In this document: positions 43,614 to 54,485 of the stretch, piece after piece | How positions within the stretch are numbered: position 1 is the stretch's first letter | Layout of the letters: every line of letters starts with the position of its first letter | Source: Geodermatophilus pulveris | GTDB lineage: Bacteria; Actinomycetota; Actinomycetes; Mycobacteriales; Geodermatophilaceae | DNA: 64,000 bases | Direction: 5' to 3' | Assembly: GCF_900188375.1 (NCBI RefSeq) | Contig: NZ_FZOO01000007.1 | Location: forward strand, 186,001 to 250,000 | Program-made: the position numbers and the translations under genes | The notes under the pieces: model-generated | The model's input: only the letters and a program-made list of their open reading frames with translations | Databases searched by the model: none | Told to the model about the DNA's origin: nothing

Positions 43614-44239
43614 CCCTCGTCGGGTTCGAGGCCTGGGCGCGGCTGGCCGGCGACTCCCCCACCTCGCGCACCGAGTGGGCCGCCGTCGTCGCGGCGTGGG
43701 GCGAGCCGCACCGCCGATACCACGACCTGGCGCACCTGGCCGCCGTCCTGGGGCTGGTCGGGGAGCTGGCCGGCGCGGCGGCCGACCCCGACGCGGTGCG
43801 GCTGGCCGCCTGGTACCACGACGTCGTCTACGACCCCCGCCGCGGCGACAACGAGCAGGTCAGCGCGGAGCGGGCACGCGCCGGGCTGCGCGGGCTGGTG
43901 CCGCCGCAGCGGGTGGAGGAGGTGGCCCGGCTGGTGCTGCTCACCGCCGGCCACGACCCGGCGCCGGACGACGCGGACGGCGCGGTGCTCTGCGACGCCG
44001 ACCTCGCCGTGCTGGCCGGCCCGCCCGAGGCCTACGCCGCCTACGCCTCGGCGGTCCGCGAGGAGTACCGGCACCTGTCCGACGCCGAGTTCACCACCGG
44101 CCGGATCGCCGTCCTGGAGCACCTGCTGGCGCTGCCGGCCCTCTACCGGCTGCCCGCCGTGGCCGGGGAGTGGACCCCGCGGGCGCGGGCCAATCTCACC
44201 GCGGAGCTCGGCCTGCTGCGGGCGCGCGCCGCCTCCTGA
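43610..44239 (+). CDS. HD-domain protein (predicted metal-dependent phosphohydrolase)
   Basis: A 209-residue protein of the COG4339-like group. The metal-binding histidines and aspartates are in RRYHDLAHLAAVL (about 36-48), AAWYHDVVYDP (about 66-76) and VLLTAGHDP. The conserved SAERA and DADLAVLAGP segments follow. It is coupled to the M20 gene by an ATGA overlap. Its 3' end overlaps the convergent DUF4031 gene by 44 bp. The substrate, probably a nucleotide or phospho-compound, is unknown. Confidence 0.85.
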   Translation: MTLVGFEAWARLAGDSPTSRTEWAAVVAAWGEPHRRYHDLAHLAAVLGLVGELAGAAADPDAVRLAAWYHDVVYDPRRGDNEQVSAERARAGLRGLVPPQRVEEVARLVLLTAGHDPAPDDADGAVLCDADLAVLAGPPEAYAAYASAVREEYRHLSDAEFTTGRIAVLEHLLALPALYRLPAVAGEWTPRARANLTAELGLLRARAAS

Positions 44240-44486
44240 GCCGCAGGCCGGCCCCCACCAGGCGGGCGAGCAGCTCCCGGCCGCCGACCGGCTGGGCGCC
44301 GGCGGCCACCGCCACGTCGTAGAGGTCGGCCGGGACGTCGTAGTGGTCGCCCTGGAACGCGCGGCGGGGGATGCCGAGCTCCGCGGCGACGAAGGCGTGC
44401 AGCTCCTCGTAGGAGACGTCGCTGACCAGGTGCGACCAGCGGCGGCCGCGCCAGGGCCACACCGGGGGGTCGATCAGCACCGCCAC
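44196..44486 (-). CDS. DUF4031 family protein
   Basis: A 96-residue protein beginning VAVLIDPPVWPWRGRRWSHL, then SDVSYEELHAFVAAELGIP, RRAFQGDHYDVP and a short basic tail; these segments define DUF4031. Its function is unknown. The GTG start lies 6 nt after CAGACT and 35 bp from the divergent Gfo/Idh start. The last 44 bp overlap the HD gene on the other strand, so part of the basic tail may be non-essential. Confidence 0.85.
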   Translation of the reverse strand: MAVLIDPPVWPWRGRRWSHLVSDVSYEELHAFVAAELGIPRRAFQGDHYDVPADLYDVAVAAGAQPVGGRELLARLVGAGLRLRRRRAPAAGRAPR

Positions 44487-44492
44487 GGCACG

Positions 44493-44514
44493 AGTCTGCC
44501 GGTCGCACTAGCGT
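44493..44514. promoter_or_regulatory. Divergent leaderless promoters of the DUF4031 and Gfo/Idh genes
   Basis: On the minus strand CAGACT (plus 44493-44498) is 6 nt before the DUF4031 GTG. On the plus strand TAGCGT (44509-44514) is 7 nt before the Gfo/Idh GTG. The whole divergent region is only 35 bp. Confidence 0.5.
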
Positions 44515-44521
44515 CCTGCCG

Positions 44522-45538
44522 GTGGACGAGGAGATCCGCTGGGGCGTCGTCGGGCCCGGCCGCATCGCCGAGAGCGTCATGACCGACTTCGCGCACGTGC
44601 CGGGCGCCCGGCCGGTGGCGGTCGCCTCCCGGTCGGCCGACCGCGCCGCCGCCTTCGCCCGGCGGCACGGGCTGGAGCGGGCGCACGGCAGCTACGCCGA
44701 CATCGTCGCCGACCCCGACGTCGACGCCCTCTACGTGGCCACGCCGCACCCGCAGCACCACGCCGTCGCCCTCGCCGCCCTCGACGCCGGCAAGGCGCTG
44801 CTGGTGGAGAAGGCGTTCACGGCCACCACGGAGGGCGCCCGTGAGGTCGTCGAGCGGGCGCGGGCGCGCCGCGTCTTCGTCATGGAGGCGATGTGGACCC
44901 GCTTCCAGCCGGCCGTCGTCCGGCTGCGGGAGCTGGTGGCCGACGGCGCGATCGGCGAGGTGCGGTCCGTGCAGGCCGACCTCGGGGTGGCCCGCGACTA
45001 CGACCCGGCCGACCGGCTGTTCGCCCGCGAGCTCGGCGGCGGCGCGCTGCTGGACCTCGGCGTCTACGTGGTGTCCTTCGCCCAGATGCTGCTCGGCGCC
45101 CCCGACACGGTGCACGCGACCGGCTCGCTGTTCCCCACCGGCGTCGACGCCGAGGCCGCGCTGCTGCTCGGGTACGCCGACGGCCGGTCGGCCACGCTGA
45201 CCACCTCGCTGCGCCACCCCACGCCGGGGCAGGCGCGGGTGTTCGGCACGGCCGGCTGGATCGACGTGCTCCCCCGCTTCCACCACCCGCGGACGATCGT
45301 GCTGCATCGCACCGGCGCCGAGCCCGAGGAGGTCACCCGGCCGCCGTCGGGCACCGGCTACTCCCACGAGTTCGCCGAGGTGACCGCGTGCCTGCGGGCC
45401 GGGCGCACCGAGAGCGCGGTCATGCCGCTGGCAGACACCCTCGCCGTCCAGTCGGTGCTCGGGGAGGCCGCCGGGCACCTCGGTGTGCGGCACCGGGAGG
45501 ACCCGGACGCCCTGCAGGGGGCCGATCTGTTCGGGTGA
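44522..45538 (+). CDS. Gfo/Idh/MocA-family oxidoreductase
   Basis: A 338-residue NAD(P)-dependent dehydrogenase. The Rossmann motif is GVVGPGRIAES (about 7-17), the substrate/cofactor loop YVATPHPQHHAVALAAL, and the catalytic Lys is in LVEKAFTAT, where the usual EKP is EKA. The C-terminal beta-sheet domain contains GGGALLDLGVYVVSF. Members oxidise sugars, inositols or trans-dihydrodiols. The start GTG directly follows a -10 box, so the transcript is probably leaderless. No sugar operon is adjacent, so the substrate is open. Confidence 0.9.
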   Translation: MDEEIRWGVVGPGRIAESVMTDFAHVPGARPVAVASRSADRAAAFARRHGLERAHGSYADIVADPDVDALYVATPHPQHHAVALAALDAGKALLVEKAFTATTEGAREVVERARARRVFVMEAMWTRFQPAVVRLRELVADGAIGEVRSVQADLGVARDYDPADRLFARELGGGALLDLGVYVVSFAQMLLGAPDTVHATGSLFPTGVDAEAALLLGYADGRSATLTTSLRHPTPGQARVFGTAGWIDVLPRFHHPRTIVLHRTGAEPEEVTRPPSGTGYSHEFAEVTACLRAGRTESAVMPLADTLAVQSVLGEAAGHLGVRHREDPDALQGADLFG

Positions 45539-45624
45539 GATCGCTCCAGCACCGGCCGACCGCGGCCGATGAGCGGTCGACGGCCTGACCCTCGGGCCAC
45601 CGACCCGACAGGAGCACATCACAC

Positions 45625-46428
45625 ATGGCACTCATCGAGGGCCTGGCCGCGGTCGCGGCCAAGATCGTCGGCGCGAGCACCGTCGCCCAGGCGACCGCCG
45701 GGGTCGGCATCGCCGTGGCCGGGGTGACCGGCGCCGGCGCTGTCGGCGCCCTGCCGACCCCGGTGCAGGACGCCGTCGCGGGCGCCGTCGAGGTCGCCAC
45801 GCCGTTCGACCTGCCCGACTCGACCGACAGCACCGACGACGACGGCACGCCCGACCAGGGCCCCGGCGACGTCCCGGACACCGACGACTCCGTCGAGGAC
45901 GGCACCGACGGCAGCACCGACGACGACGGCACGCCCGACCAGGGCCCCGGCGACGCGCCGGGCACCGACGACTCGCCCGAGGACGGCGCTGACGACTCGG
46001 TGGACGACGGGCTCGAGGACGGCGCGGAGTCCGGGAACGGCCGCAACTCCGGCCCGGGCAGCGTGAACAGCGGCAAGGACGCCGAGGAGCGCGCCGCCCA
46101 GCTGGCCGAGCGGGCCGAGGAGGACGCCCGGGAGGAGGCCGAGGAGCAGGCCCGCGAGGCCGCCGAGGAGGCCGCCGAGGCCCAGCGCGAGGCCGAGGAG
46201 CAGGCCCGCGAGGCCGCCGAGGAGGCCGCCGAGGCCCAGCGCGAGGCCGAGGAGCAGGCCCGCGAGGCCGCCGAGGAGGCCGAGGAGCAGGCCCGGGAGG
46301 CGGCCGAGGAGGCCGCCGAGGCCGAGCGCGAGGCGCGGGAGGACGCCGAGGAGGAGGCCCGCGAGGCCGCCGAGGAGGCCGAGGAGGACGCCCGCGAGGC
46401 CGCCGAGCGCGGCTCCGACGACGACTGA
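45625..46428 (+). CDS. Acidic repeat and coiled-coil protein
   Basis: A 267-residue protein of unusual composition. Residues 1-52 are hydrophobic, Ala/Gly-rich and may insert in the membrane. Residues ~65-125 are Asp-rich, with two copies of a [13 protein letters not shown] unit that resembles calcium-binding thrombospondin type 3 loops. Residues ~150-262 are nearly pure Ala/Glu/Arg heptads ([18 protein letters not shown]), a long single-helix or coiled coil. The ATG has AGGAG 11 nt upstream. I know no function; a surface or envelope spacer is one guess. The gene stands alone. Confidence 0.8.
   Translation: MALIEGLAAVAAKIVGASTVAQATAGVGIAVAGVTGAGAVGALPTPVQDAVAGAVEVATPFDLPDSTDSTDDDGTPDQGPGDVPDTDDSVEDGTDGSTDDDGTPDQGPGDAPGTDDSPEDGADDSVDDGLEDGAESGNGRNSGPGSVNSGKDAEERAAQLAERAEEDAREEAEEQAREAAEEAAEAQREAEEQAREAAEEAAEAQREAEEQAREAAEEAEEQAREAAEEAAEAEREAREDAEEEAREAAEEAEEDAREAAERGSDDD
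45828..45954 (+). repeat. Direct repeat in the Asp-rich region (43-bp identical copies)
   Basis: Two identical 43-bp copies (45828-45870 and 45912-45954) lie 84 bp apart, i.e. a 28-residue period inside the acidic repeat protein. Confidence 0.85.
46141..46281 (+). repeat. Perfect 54-bp tandem repeat in the coiled-coil region
   Basis: Two exact 54-bp copies (46141-46194 and 46195-46248) are followed by a partial third copy from 46249. They encode the 18-residue unit [18 protein letters not shown]. Such identity suggests recent slippage or unequal crossing-over, so length may vary between strains. Confidence 0.85.
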
Positions 46429-46431
46429 TCG

Positions 46432-47271
46432 TCACTCCTGCGGCAGGCCGGGACCCGCTCCTGCGAGCGGCGTCCCGGCCTGCGGCGTCCCCGGAGACGC
46501 CCACGCCCGCCCGGTCGCCTGGTCGAGGGTGGGCACGCGGGTCGGCGTCCGGCCGGTGCGGCGCACCTCCCCGGCCAGCACGACGGCGTCGGTGACGGCC
46601 GCCCCGCCGGGGTCGTTGTTGAGGTAGACGAGCACGTCGGCGTCCCCGTAGGTCGCCGACACCCGCTCCGCCCACAGCCGCAGGGTCGCGGGGCGGTACG
46701 CCCAGCCCTCCGCGCCGGTGTGCAGTCGCAGGTAGCCCCACTGGGTGGTGCGCCACAGCGGGGTGACCGGCTGCTCGGCCCGGTCGGCCCAGCACAGCGC
46801 CGCCTCGTGGCGCTCCAGAACCGCGCGGACCTCGTCGGTCCACCACGAGTCGTGCCGCGGCTCGACGGCGACCCGGGTGCCGGCCGGGAACTGCTGCAGG
46901 CAGTCGCGCAACAGGACCGGGTCGGCCCGGAGCGTGGGCGGCAGCTGCAGCAGGACGGCGGCCAGCCGGTCACCCAGCCCGGCGACCCGGTCCACGAGCC
47001 GGGCGACCGGCTCCTCGGGGTCGCGCAGCCGCTTGACGTGGGTGAGGAACCGGCTGGCCTTGACCGCCCAGCGCACGTCCGGCGGGGTGCGCGCCCGCCA
47101 CGCCTCGAACGTCGCGCGCTCGGGCAGCCGGTAGAAGGCGTTGTTGCTCTCCACGGTGGCGAAGTGCGCCGCGTGGTGCTCCAGCCACAGGCGCTGGGGC
47201 AGCCGCGGCGGGTAGAAGCGGCCGCGCCAGTCGCGGTACTGCCAGCCCGACGTCCCGATCACCACCGCCAC
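46432..47271 (-). CDS. DUF72-family TIM-barrel protein
   Basis: A 279-residue protein with the DUF72 marks [18 protein letters not shown] (5-22), [29 protein letters not shown] and [11 protein letters not shown]. The family is widespread; its function is unsettled, possibly related to nucleic-acid or iron-sulfur metabolism. The last ~18 residues, rich in Gly/Ala/Pro, are encoded by the terminator hairpin of the convergent gene and are probably not conserved. The GTG start lies 6 nt after TAGGCG. Confidence 0.87.
   Translation of the reverse strand: MAVVIGTSGWQYRDWRGRFYPPRLPQRLWLEHHAAHFATVESNNAFYRLPERATFEAWRARTPPDVRWAVKASRFLTHVKRLRDPEEPVARLVDRVAGLGDRLAAVLLQLPPTLRADPVLLRDCLQQFPAGTRVAVEPRHDSWWTDEVRAVLERHEAALCWADRAEQPVTPLWRTTQWGYLRLHTGAEGWAYRPATLRLWAERVSATYGDADVLVYLNNDPGGAAVTDAVVLAGEVRRTGRTPTRVPTLDQATGRAWASPGTPQAGTPLAGAGPGLPQE
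46443..46483 (+). terminator. Strong hairpin terminator of the acidic repeat gene
   Basis: GCAGGCCGGGAC (46443-46454) pairs perfectly with GTCCCGGCCTGC (46472-46483), and CCGCT/AGCGG extend the stem inside. It starts 15 nt after the repeat-protein stop and lies wholly within the 3' coding end of the DUF72 gene. Confidence 0.6.
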
Positions 47272-47350
47272 GCCGTCCGCCTACCCGGGTCACCCGCCAC
47301 CGACGCGGCCGGACGCGTGACCGGCGCGCGCAGCGGGCACTGCCGAGCAC

Positions 47351-48754
47351 GTGATCGACCTGCCGCCCACCGTCTTCGTGCTCTACGGCGCCACCGGCGA
47401 CCTGGCCCGCCGCATGGTGCTGCCCGCCTTCTGGGAGCTCGCCCGGCGCGGCCTGCTGCCGGAGGACTGGCGGCTGGTCGGCAACGGCCGCGGCGACGTG
47501 TCCCACGAGGACTTCGCCGGGCGGGTGCGCGACGCGCTCACCGAGTTCGGCCCGCTCGGCGACGGCGCCGACGACGGGTGGGGGGACTTCGCCGGCCGGC
47601 TGCGCTTCGCCGGCGGCGGCTTCGACGAGTCCGACCCCGGCAGCCTGCTCGACGTCCTGGCCGAGGCGCGCGCGGAGCTAGGGGGACGGCCCCAGCTCGT
47701 CCACTACCTCGCCACGCCGCCGGAGGCCTTCGCGAAGCTCACCCGCGGCCTGCAGCAGAACGGGCTGACCGAGGGCTCCCGGGTCGTCTACGAGAAGCCC
47801 TACGGCACCTCCCTGCAGGGCTTCCGCGAGCTCGACGAGCTGGTGCTCTCCGTGCTGGACGAGGACCAGGTCTTCCGCATCGACCACTTCCTGGGCAAGG
47901 AGGGCACCCAGGACCTGCACGTGCTCCGCTTCGCCAACGGCCTGTTCGGGCACGTGTGGAGCCGCGAGCACGTGGCCCAGGTGCAGATCGACGTCCCGGA
48001 GGACCTCGACGTGGCGGGGCGGGCGGAGTTCTACGACGCGACCGGCGCCGCCCTGGACATGCTGGTCACCCACCTGTTCCAGCTCGCCGCCGAGGTGGCG
48101 ATGGAGCCGCCGGCCAGCTTCTCCCCCGCCGACCTGCAGGCCGCCCGCGAGGGGGTGCTGGCCGCCTTCCGGCCGCTGGACCCCGAGGAGGTGGTGCTCG
48201 GGCAGTTCGACGGCTACACCGACGTCGACGGCGTGGCCGGTGACTCCCGCACCGACACCTACGTGGCCGCCCGCCTGTGGGTGGACACCGACCGCTGGCG
48301 GGGCGTGCCGTTCGTGCTGCGGACCGGCAAGCGGCTGGCCGCCAGCGAGCAGCGGGCCAGCCTGCTGCTGCGCCGTCCGGAGGGCCCGGTGACCGACGTC
48401 CCCGGGCACGGCAACGTGCTGTCCCTGTCGCTGTCCGGGTCCGGGGCGGTGGACCTGCAGGTGGTCGCCAAGCAGCCCGGCCCGGACCTCGCCCTGGCCG
48501 CGGCGACGGCCACGCTGCAGCTGGCCGACGTGCCCGGCGGGACGCCGCTGCCGCCCTACGTCTCGCTGCTGCACGACGTGCTGGTCGGCGACCGGTCGCT
48601 GTTCACCAGCAGCGACGGCCTGGCGCACGCGTGGCGGGCCTTCGCCCCGCTGCAGGAGCGGCCACCCCGGGTGCACCGCTACGCGCCCGCCTCCTGGGGG
48701 CCGGCGGAGGCCGACGCGCTGGCCGAGCCGGCCGGTTGGCTGCTCGGCGACTGA
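47351..48754 (+). CDS. zwf: Glucose-6-phosphate dehydrogenase
   Basis: A 467-residue enzyme that oxidises glucose 6-phosphate to 6-phosphogluconolactone with NAD(P)+, the entry to the oxidative pentose-phosphate pathway. The nucleotide motif is YGATGDLARRMVLPAF (13-28), the second domain contains YEKPYGTSL, and the active-site RIDHFLGKEGTQDL carries the catalytic His and Lys. The gene stands alone, without opcA, tal, tkt or pgl beside it, so it may be a second isozyme next to a canonical operon elsewhere. GTG 47351 is the only start that keeps the first strand. Confidence 0.9.
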   Translation: MIDLPPTVFVLYGATGDLARRMVLPAFWELARRGLLPEDWRLVGNGRGDVSHEDFAGRVRDALTEFGPLGDGADDGWGDFAGRLRFAGGGFDESDPGSLLDVLAEARAELGGRPQLVHYLATPPEAFAKLTRGLQQNGLTEGSRVVYEKPYGTSLQGFRELDELVLSVLDEDQVFRIDHFLGKEGTQDLHVLRFANGLFGHVWSREHVAQVQIDVPEDLDVAGRAEFYDATGAALDMLVTHLFQLAAEVAMEPPASFSPADLQAAREGVLAAFRPLDPEEVVLGQFDGYTDVDGVAGDSRTDTYVAARLWVDTDRWRGVPFVLRTGKRLAASEQRASLLLRRPEGPVTDVPGHGNVLSLSLSGSGAVDLQVVAKQPGPDLALAAATATLQLADVPGGTPLPPYVSLLHDVLVGDRSLFTSSDGLAHAWRAFAPLQERPPRVHRYAPASWGPAEADALAEPAGWLLGD

Positions 48755-48827
48755 CGCCGGGCGGGGACCATGCACGGGCCCCGGCCGGGCCCGCAGGACC
48801 CGGTTGCAGTCGGGCCGCGGACGCCGA

Positions 48828-48859
48828 CAGGGGCGGCCCGCCGCAGCGGACCGCCCCTG
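48828..48859. terminator. Bidirectional terminator between zwf and groEL
   Basis: CAGGGGCGG (48828-48836) and CCGCCCCTG (48851-48859) form a 9-bp stem, extended inside by CGC/GCG. It lies between the ends of two convergent genes. Confidence 0.6.
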
Positions 48860-48884
48860 CCGGGCAGTGCGGGTGGTGCTGGAC

Positions 48885-51278
<2,394 letters not shown>

Positions 51279-52580
51279 TCACCCCACCAGACCGGCCTGG
51301 CGGGCCGAGCTCAGCGACGGCGACACGCGGTGGGTCGGCGTGACCGTCGGCAGCAGCGGGTCGAGGGTCTTGAGACCCTCGCCGGTGTTCAGGATGACCG
51401 TCTCCCGCGAGGGGTCCAGCCGGCCGTCCTCGACCAGCCGCCGCAGCACCGCGGTGGTGACCCCGCCCGCGGTCTCGGCGAACACGCCGGTGGTGCGGGC
51501 CAGGTCGCGGATGCCCTGCACGATCTCGTCGTCGCCCACCCGACCCACGGCACCGCCGGTGCGCCGGACGGCGTCCAGCGCGTACGGGCCGTCGGCGGGG
51601 TTGCCGATGTTCAGCGACTTGGCGATGCCGGTCGGCTTCACCGGCCGGACGACGTCCCAGCCGTTGTCGAACGCGGTGGCGATCGGGTCGCAGCCGGCCG
51701 ACTGGGCGCCGAAGACGCGCCACCCGGTGTCCTCGACGATGCCGGCGGCGACCAGCTCGCGGAACGCCTTGTCCACCTTGGTGAGCAGCGAGCCCGACGC
51801 CATCGGGATGACCACCTGCGCCGGGATGCGCCAGCCGAGCTGCTCGGCGATCTCGTAGCCCATCGTCTTGGAGCCCTCGGCGTAGTAGGGCCGCACGTTC
51901 TGGTTGACGAACGCGGTGTCCTCGAACTCGTCGGTCTCGGCGAGCTCGCTGGTCAGCCGGTTGACGTCGTCGTAGCTGCCGTCGACGGTGACCAGCGTCT
52001 GCCCGTAGACGGCCGACTGGACGACCTTGCCCGGCTCGAGGTCGCTGGGGATGAAGACGAGGGACGGCAGGCCGGCGCGGGCGGCGTGCGCGGCGACCGA
52101 GTTGGCCAGGTTGCCCGTCGAGGCGGCGGCGATCCTGCGGTAGCCCAGCCCGCGGGCGGCGGTGGCGGCCATGCTGACCACGCGGTCCTTGAAGGAGTGC
52201 GTGGGGTTGGCCGAGTCGTCCTTCACCCACAGCCCGCCGGTCATGCCCAGCTCGGCGGCCAGCCGGTCGGCCCGGACCAGCGGGGTCAGGCCCGGGTCGA
52301 GGGTGACGCGGTCGGCGGGGTCCTGGCCGACGGGGAGCAGCGCGGCGTAGCGCCAGATGTTCTGCGGGCCGGCCTCGATCTGCTCGCGCGTCACGGCCCG
52401 GAGCAGCTCGGGGTCGTAGTCGACCTCCAGCGGGCCGAAGCACTCCGCGCAGGCGTGCTCGGCGACCGGTGCGGAGGTGGCCCCGCAGTTGCGGCAGACC
52501 AGGCCCCGCATCGGGCACGGGGGGATCGGGCCACCGGCACTGGAGTCGGCCTGGACGGAACCCGGAGCGGTCAGGGTCAT
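51279..52580 (-). CDS. thrC: Threonine synthase-family PLP enzyme (ThrC; possibly MetM-like)
   Basis: A 433-residue fold-type II PLP enzyme. The N-terminus has a zinc-ribbon-like segment (CRNCGATS then [13 protein letters not shown]). The PLP lysine is in [14 protein letters not shown] (about residues 121-134), the phosphate-binding loop is [19 protein letters not shown], and [17 protein letters not shown] follows. By homology it converts O-phosphohomoserine to threonine. An S-box SAM riboswitch precedes it, a control normally seen on methionine genes. In Streptomyces a threonine-synthase homologue, MetM, makes homocysteine from O-phosphohomoserine with a sulfur-carrier protein; this gene could be its orthologue. 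No carrier gene is adjacent, so the role is undecided. Confidence 0.85.
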   Translation of the reverse strand: MTLTAPGSVQADSSAGGPIPPCPMRGLVCRNCGATSAPVAEHACAECFGPLEVDYDPELLRAVTREQIEAGPQNIWRYAALLPVGQDPADRVTLDPGLTPLVRADRLAAELGMTGGLWVKDDSANPTHSFKDRVVSMAATAARGLGYRRIAAASTGNLANSVAAHAARAGLPSLVFIPSDLEPGKVVQSAVYGQTLVTVDGSYDDVNRLTSELAETDEFEDTAFVNQNVRPYYAEGSKTMGYEIAEQLGWRIPAQVVIPMASGSLLTKVDKAFRELVAAGIVEDTGWRVFGAQSAGCDPIATAFDNGWDVVRPVKPTGIAKSLNIGNPADGPYALDAVRRTGGAVGRVGDDEIVQGIRDLARTTGVFAETAGGVTTAVLRRLVEDGRLDPSRETVILNTGEGLKTLDPLLPTVTPTHRVSPSLSSARQAGLVG

Positions 52581-52594
52581 GCGACGACTACCTC

Positions 52595-52720
52595 CTCATC
52601 TTCCCCGCGCCGGGCCGTCGAGCCGCGCGGGACGGAATTGGCACCTGCCACCGCGCGGACGCGCGGGCGGCGGTTGCCGGGGCTTCGTCGGGCCGTGTCC
52701 CTCTGCCCCTCTGGATGAGT
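52595..52720 (-). promoter_or_regulatory. S-box (SAM-I) riboswitch upstream of the thrC-like gene
   Basis: The minus strand holds, in order, the S-box landmarks: ACTCATCCAGAGGGGCAGAG, GAGGGACACGGCCCGACGAA, GCCCCGGCAACC, then GGTGCCAATTCCGTCCCGC and the closing GATGAG. CTCATC and GATGAG form the P1 helix (52714-52719 with 52595-52600). Right after P1 comes AGGAGG, the ribosome site of the gene, overlapping the last AG of P1, so SAM binding would hide the ribosome site. Classification as SAM-I rather than SAM-IV rests on the GGTGCCAATTCC core and is fairly safe. Confidence 0.9.
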
Positions 52721-52781
52721 GGAACGCGGCCGACTCTACCCAGGTCGCGGGCCCCGCCGCGGTCGGGGTCAGGATGGGCCG

Positions 52782-53603
52782 GTGAGCGCGCGCGTCGTCT
52801 ACACCGACCTCGACGGCACGATGGTCGGGCCGCGCGGGTCGTTCTGGCACACCGCCACCCGGGGCCTGACCACCGACCCGGCGACCGCGCTGGCCGACCT
52901 GCACCGCGCCGGCGTGGCCCTGGTGCTGGTCAGCGGGCGCACCTTCGAGCAGGTGGTCGAGGCCGCCCGCATCTTCGCCGCCGACGGCGCCATCGCCGAG
53001 CTGGGCTCGGTGGTCAGCTGGGACGGGGGCCGCGGCGTGCACCGGCTGCGCGGCGCGCTGCCCGGCGAGTTCGGGGACCGCACGCCGATGGAGGTGATGA
53101 CCGGGCTCGGGGTCGTCGAGGGCCTGCTCGCCACCCACCGCGGCCGGCTGGAGTGGCACGCCCCGTGGCACGCCACCCACGTCACCGACGCCCTGCTGCG
53201 CGGCCGGGTCGACCCGCTGGCCGTCGACGCGGAGCTCGCCGAGCGGGGCGCGGGCTGGTTGACGCTCAAGGACAACGGCGCCATCCCGGCGACCTCGCGC
53301 ATGACCCTGCTGCCCGAGGCGCTGCCACCGCGGGTCTACCACCTGATGCCGCGCGGCATCTCCAAGGGCGCGGCGATCGCCTGGGACCTCGAGCGGCGCG
53401 GGCTGACCCCCGCCGACGCGGTGGCGATCGGCGACAGCGTCAGCGACCTGGAGATGGCGCCGGCGGTCGACCGGCTGTGGATCACCGCAAACGGGGCGGG
53501 CGTGGACGGGATGGCCGACCTGCTGGTCGCCGTCCCCAACGTGACGGTGACCGACGCTCCCATGGGCGAGGGCTGGGCCCAGGCCGTCCGCGCGTCGTTA
53601 TGA
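52782..53603 (+). CDS. HAD-family phosphatase (mannosyl-3-phosphoglycerate phosphatase-like)
   Basis: A 273-residue Cof-type HAD hydrolase. Motif I is VVYTDLDGTMVG (5-16), motif II SGRTFEQ, motif III the Lys in PRGISKGAAIAWDLE, and motif IV AIGDSVSDLEMA. The mobile cap between motifs II and III is of type IIB, as in sugar-phosphate, mannosyl-3-phosphoglycerate or sucrose-phosphate phosphatases. GTG 52782 lies 6 nt after CAGGAT, so translation is probably leaderless. It converges on the permease gene with a 6-bp overlap. Confidence 0.87.
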   Translation: MSARVVYTDLDGTMVGPRGSFWHTATRGLTTDPATALADLHRAGVALVLVSGRTFEQVVEAARIFAADGAIAELGSVVSWDGGRGVHRLRGALPGEFGDRTPMEVMTGLGVVEGLLATHRGRLEWHAPWHATHVTDALLRGRVDPLAVDAELAERGAGWLTLKDNGAIPATSRMTLLPEALPPRVYHLMPRGISKGAAIAWDLERRGLTPADAVAIGDSVSDLEMAPAVDRLWITANGAGVDGMADLLVAVPNVTVTDAPMGEGWAQAVRASL

Positions 53604-54485
53604 GGTCACGTCCCTCCGCGCGAAGTGGCGGAAGCCCAGGGCGGTGAAGACCGCGGCGTACCCCAGCGACTGGACGACGCCGCGGAACAGGTCACCGGAG
53701 TCGACCGGGGTCTGCAGCAGGTCGGTCCAGGCGAACTCCTCCGCGGTCGGGAAGTAGTCGCGGACGGCGCCGAGCTGCTCGACCTGGTCGAGGATCGCGA
53801 AGACGAACATGGTGAACACCGCCCCGCCGACCGCGGCCAGCGGCGCGTCGGTCACCGTGGACAGCCAGAACGCCAGCGCCCCGACGACGAGCAGGTGGAC
53901 GGCGAGGTAGCCGACCATGCCGGCCAGCCGCAGCAGCGCGTCCCCCTGGGCGAGGGTCACGCCCACCGGCGTCTGGACAGGGCCGAAGCCGAACGCGATC
54001 CCGCCGGCCACCAGCGCGGTCACGACGATGGCGAGCAGCGCCCCGACCGACAGCACGAACGCGGCCAGCCACTTCTGCCGGAGCAGCCGCATCCGCGGCA
54101 CCGGGGTGGCCAGGGTGTAGCGCAGCGACCCCCACTGGGCCTCGCTGGCCACGGTGTCGCCGAAGAACAGCGCGTAGACCACCACCAGGAAGAAGCTCGT
54201 CGTCGCGAACAGCACGAACAGGGTGAAGTTCAGCCCGCTGGAGGTGGCGACGTCGACCAGGTTGATCCGCGCGTTCTCCTCCGCCTCCTCGGCACCGCCG
54301 AGCTGCAGGGCGCCGATGAGGACGAGCGGCAGCGCCACCATGAGCGCCAGCACGCCGAGGGTGCGCCGCCGCCTGAACTGCCGGCGCAGCTCGACCGACA
54401 GCCGCAGGGTCCGCTCGGGCCGGTAGCCCGCGACCGCCCCGGTCGGCTGCACGCGCCCGCTCCGCGGGTCGTCCGTCGTGGTCAC
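53598..54485 (-). CDS. ABC-2-type permease of the hydrolase-ABC exporter
   Basis: A 295-residue membrane protein with six helices. The N-terminal cytosolic part is followed by TLGVLALMVALPLVLIGAL, a large external loop, FTLFVLFATTSFFLVVVYAL and SEAQWGSLRYTLATPVPR, typical for ABC2_membrane permeases. Its GTG overlaps the stop of the fused hydrolase/ATPase gene by 4 nt, so it is the partner of that ATPase. The exported substrate is unknown. Confidence 0.88.
   Translation of the reverse strand: MTTTDDPRSGRVQPTGAVAGYRPERTLRLSVELRRQFRRRRTLGVLALMVALPLVLIGALQLGGAEEAEENARINLVDVATSSGLNFTLFVLFATTSFFLVVVYALFFGDTVASEAQWGSLRYTLATPVPRMRLLRQKWLAAFVLSVGALLAIVVTALVAGGIAFGFGPVQTPVGVTLAQGDALLRLAGMVGYLAVHLLVVGALAFWLSTVTDAPLAAVGGAVFTMFVFAILDQVEQLGAVRDYFPTAEEFAWTDLLQTPVDSGDLFRGVVQSLGYAAVFTALGFRHFARRDVTS

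Noticed and set aside
45828..46281. CRISPR-like spacing of repeats
   Set aside because: The repeats are in-frame protein repeats with coding periodicity (84 and 54 bp), not direct repeats with unique spacers, and no cas genes are near.
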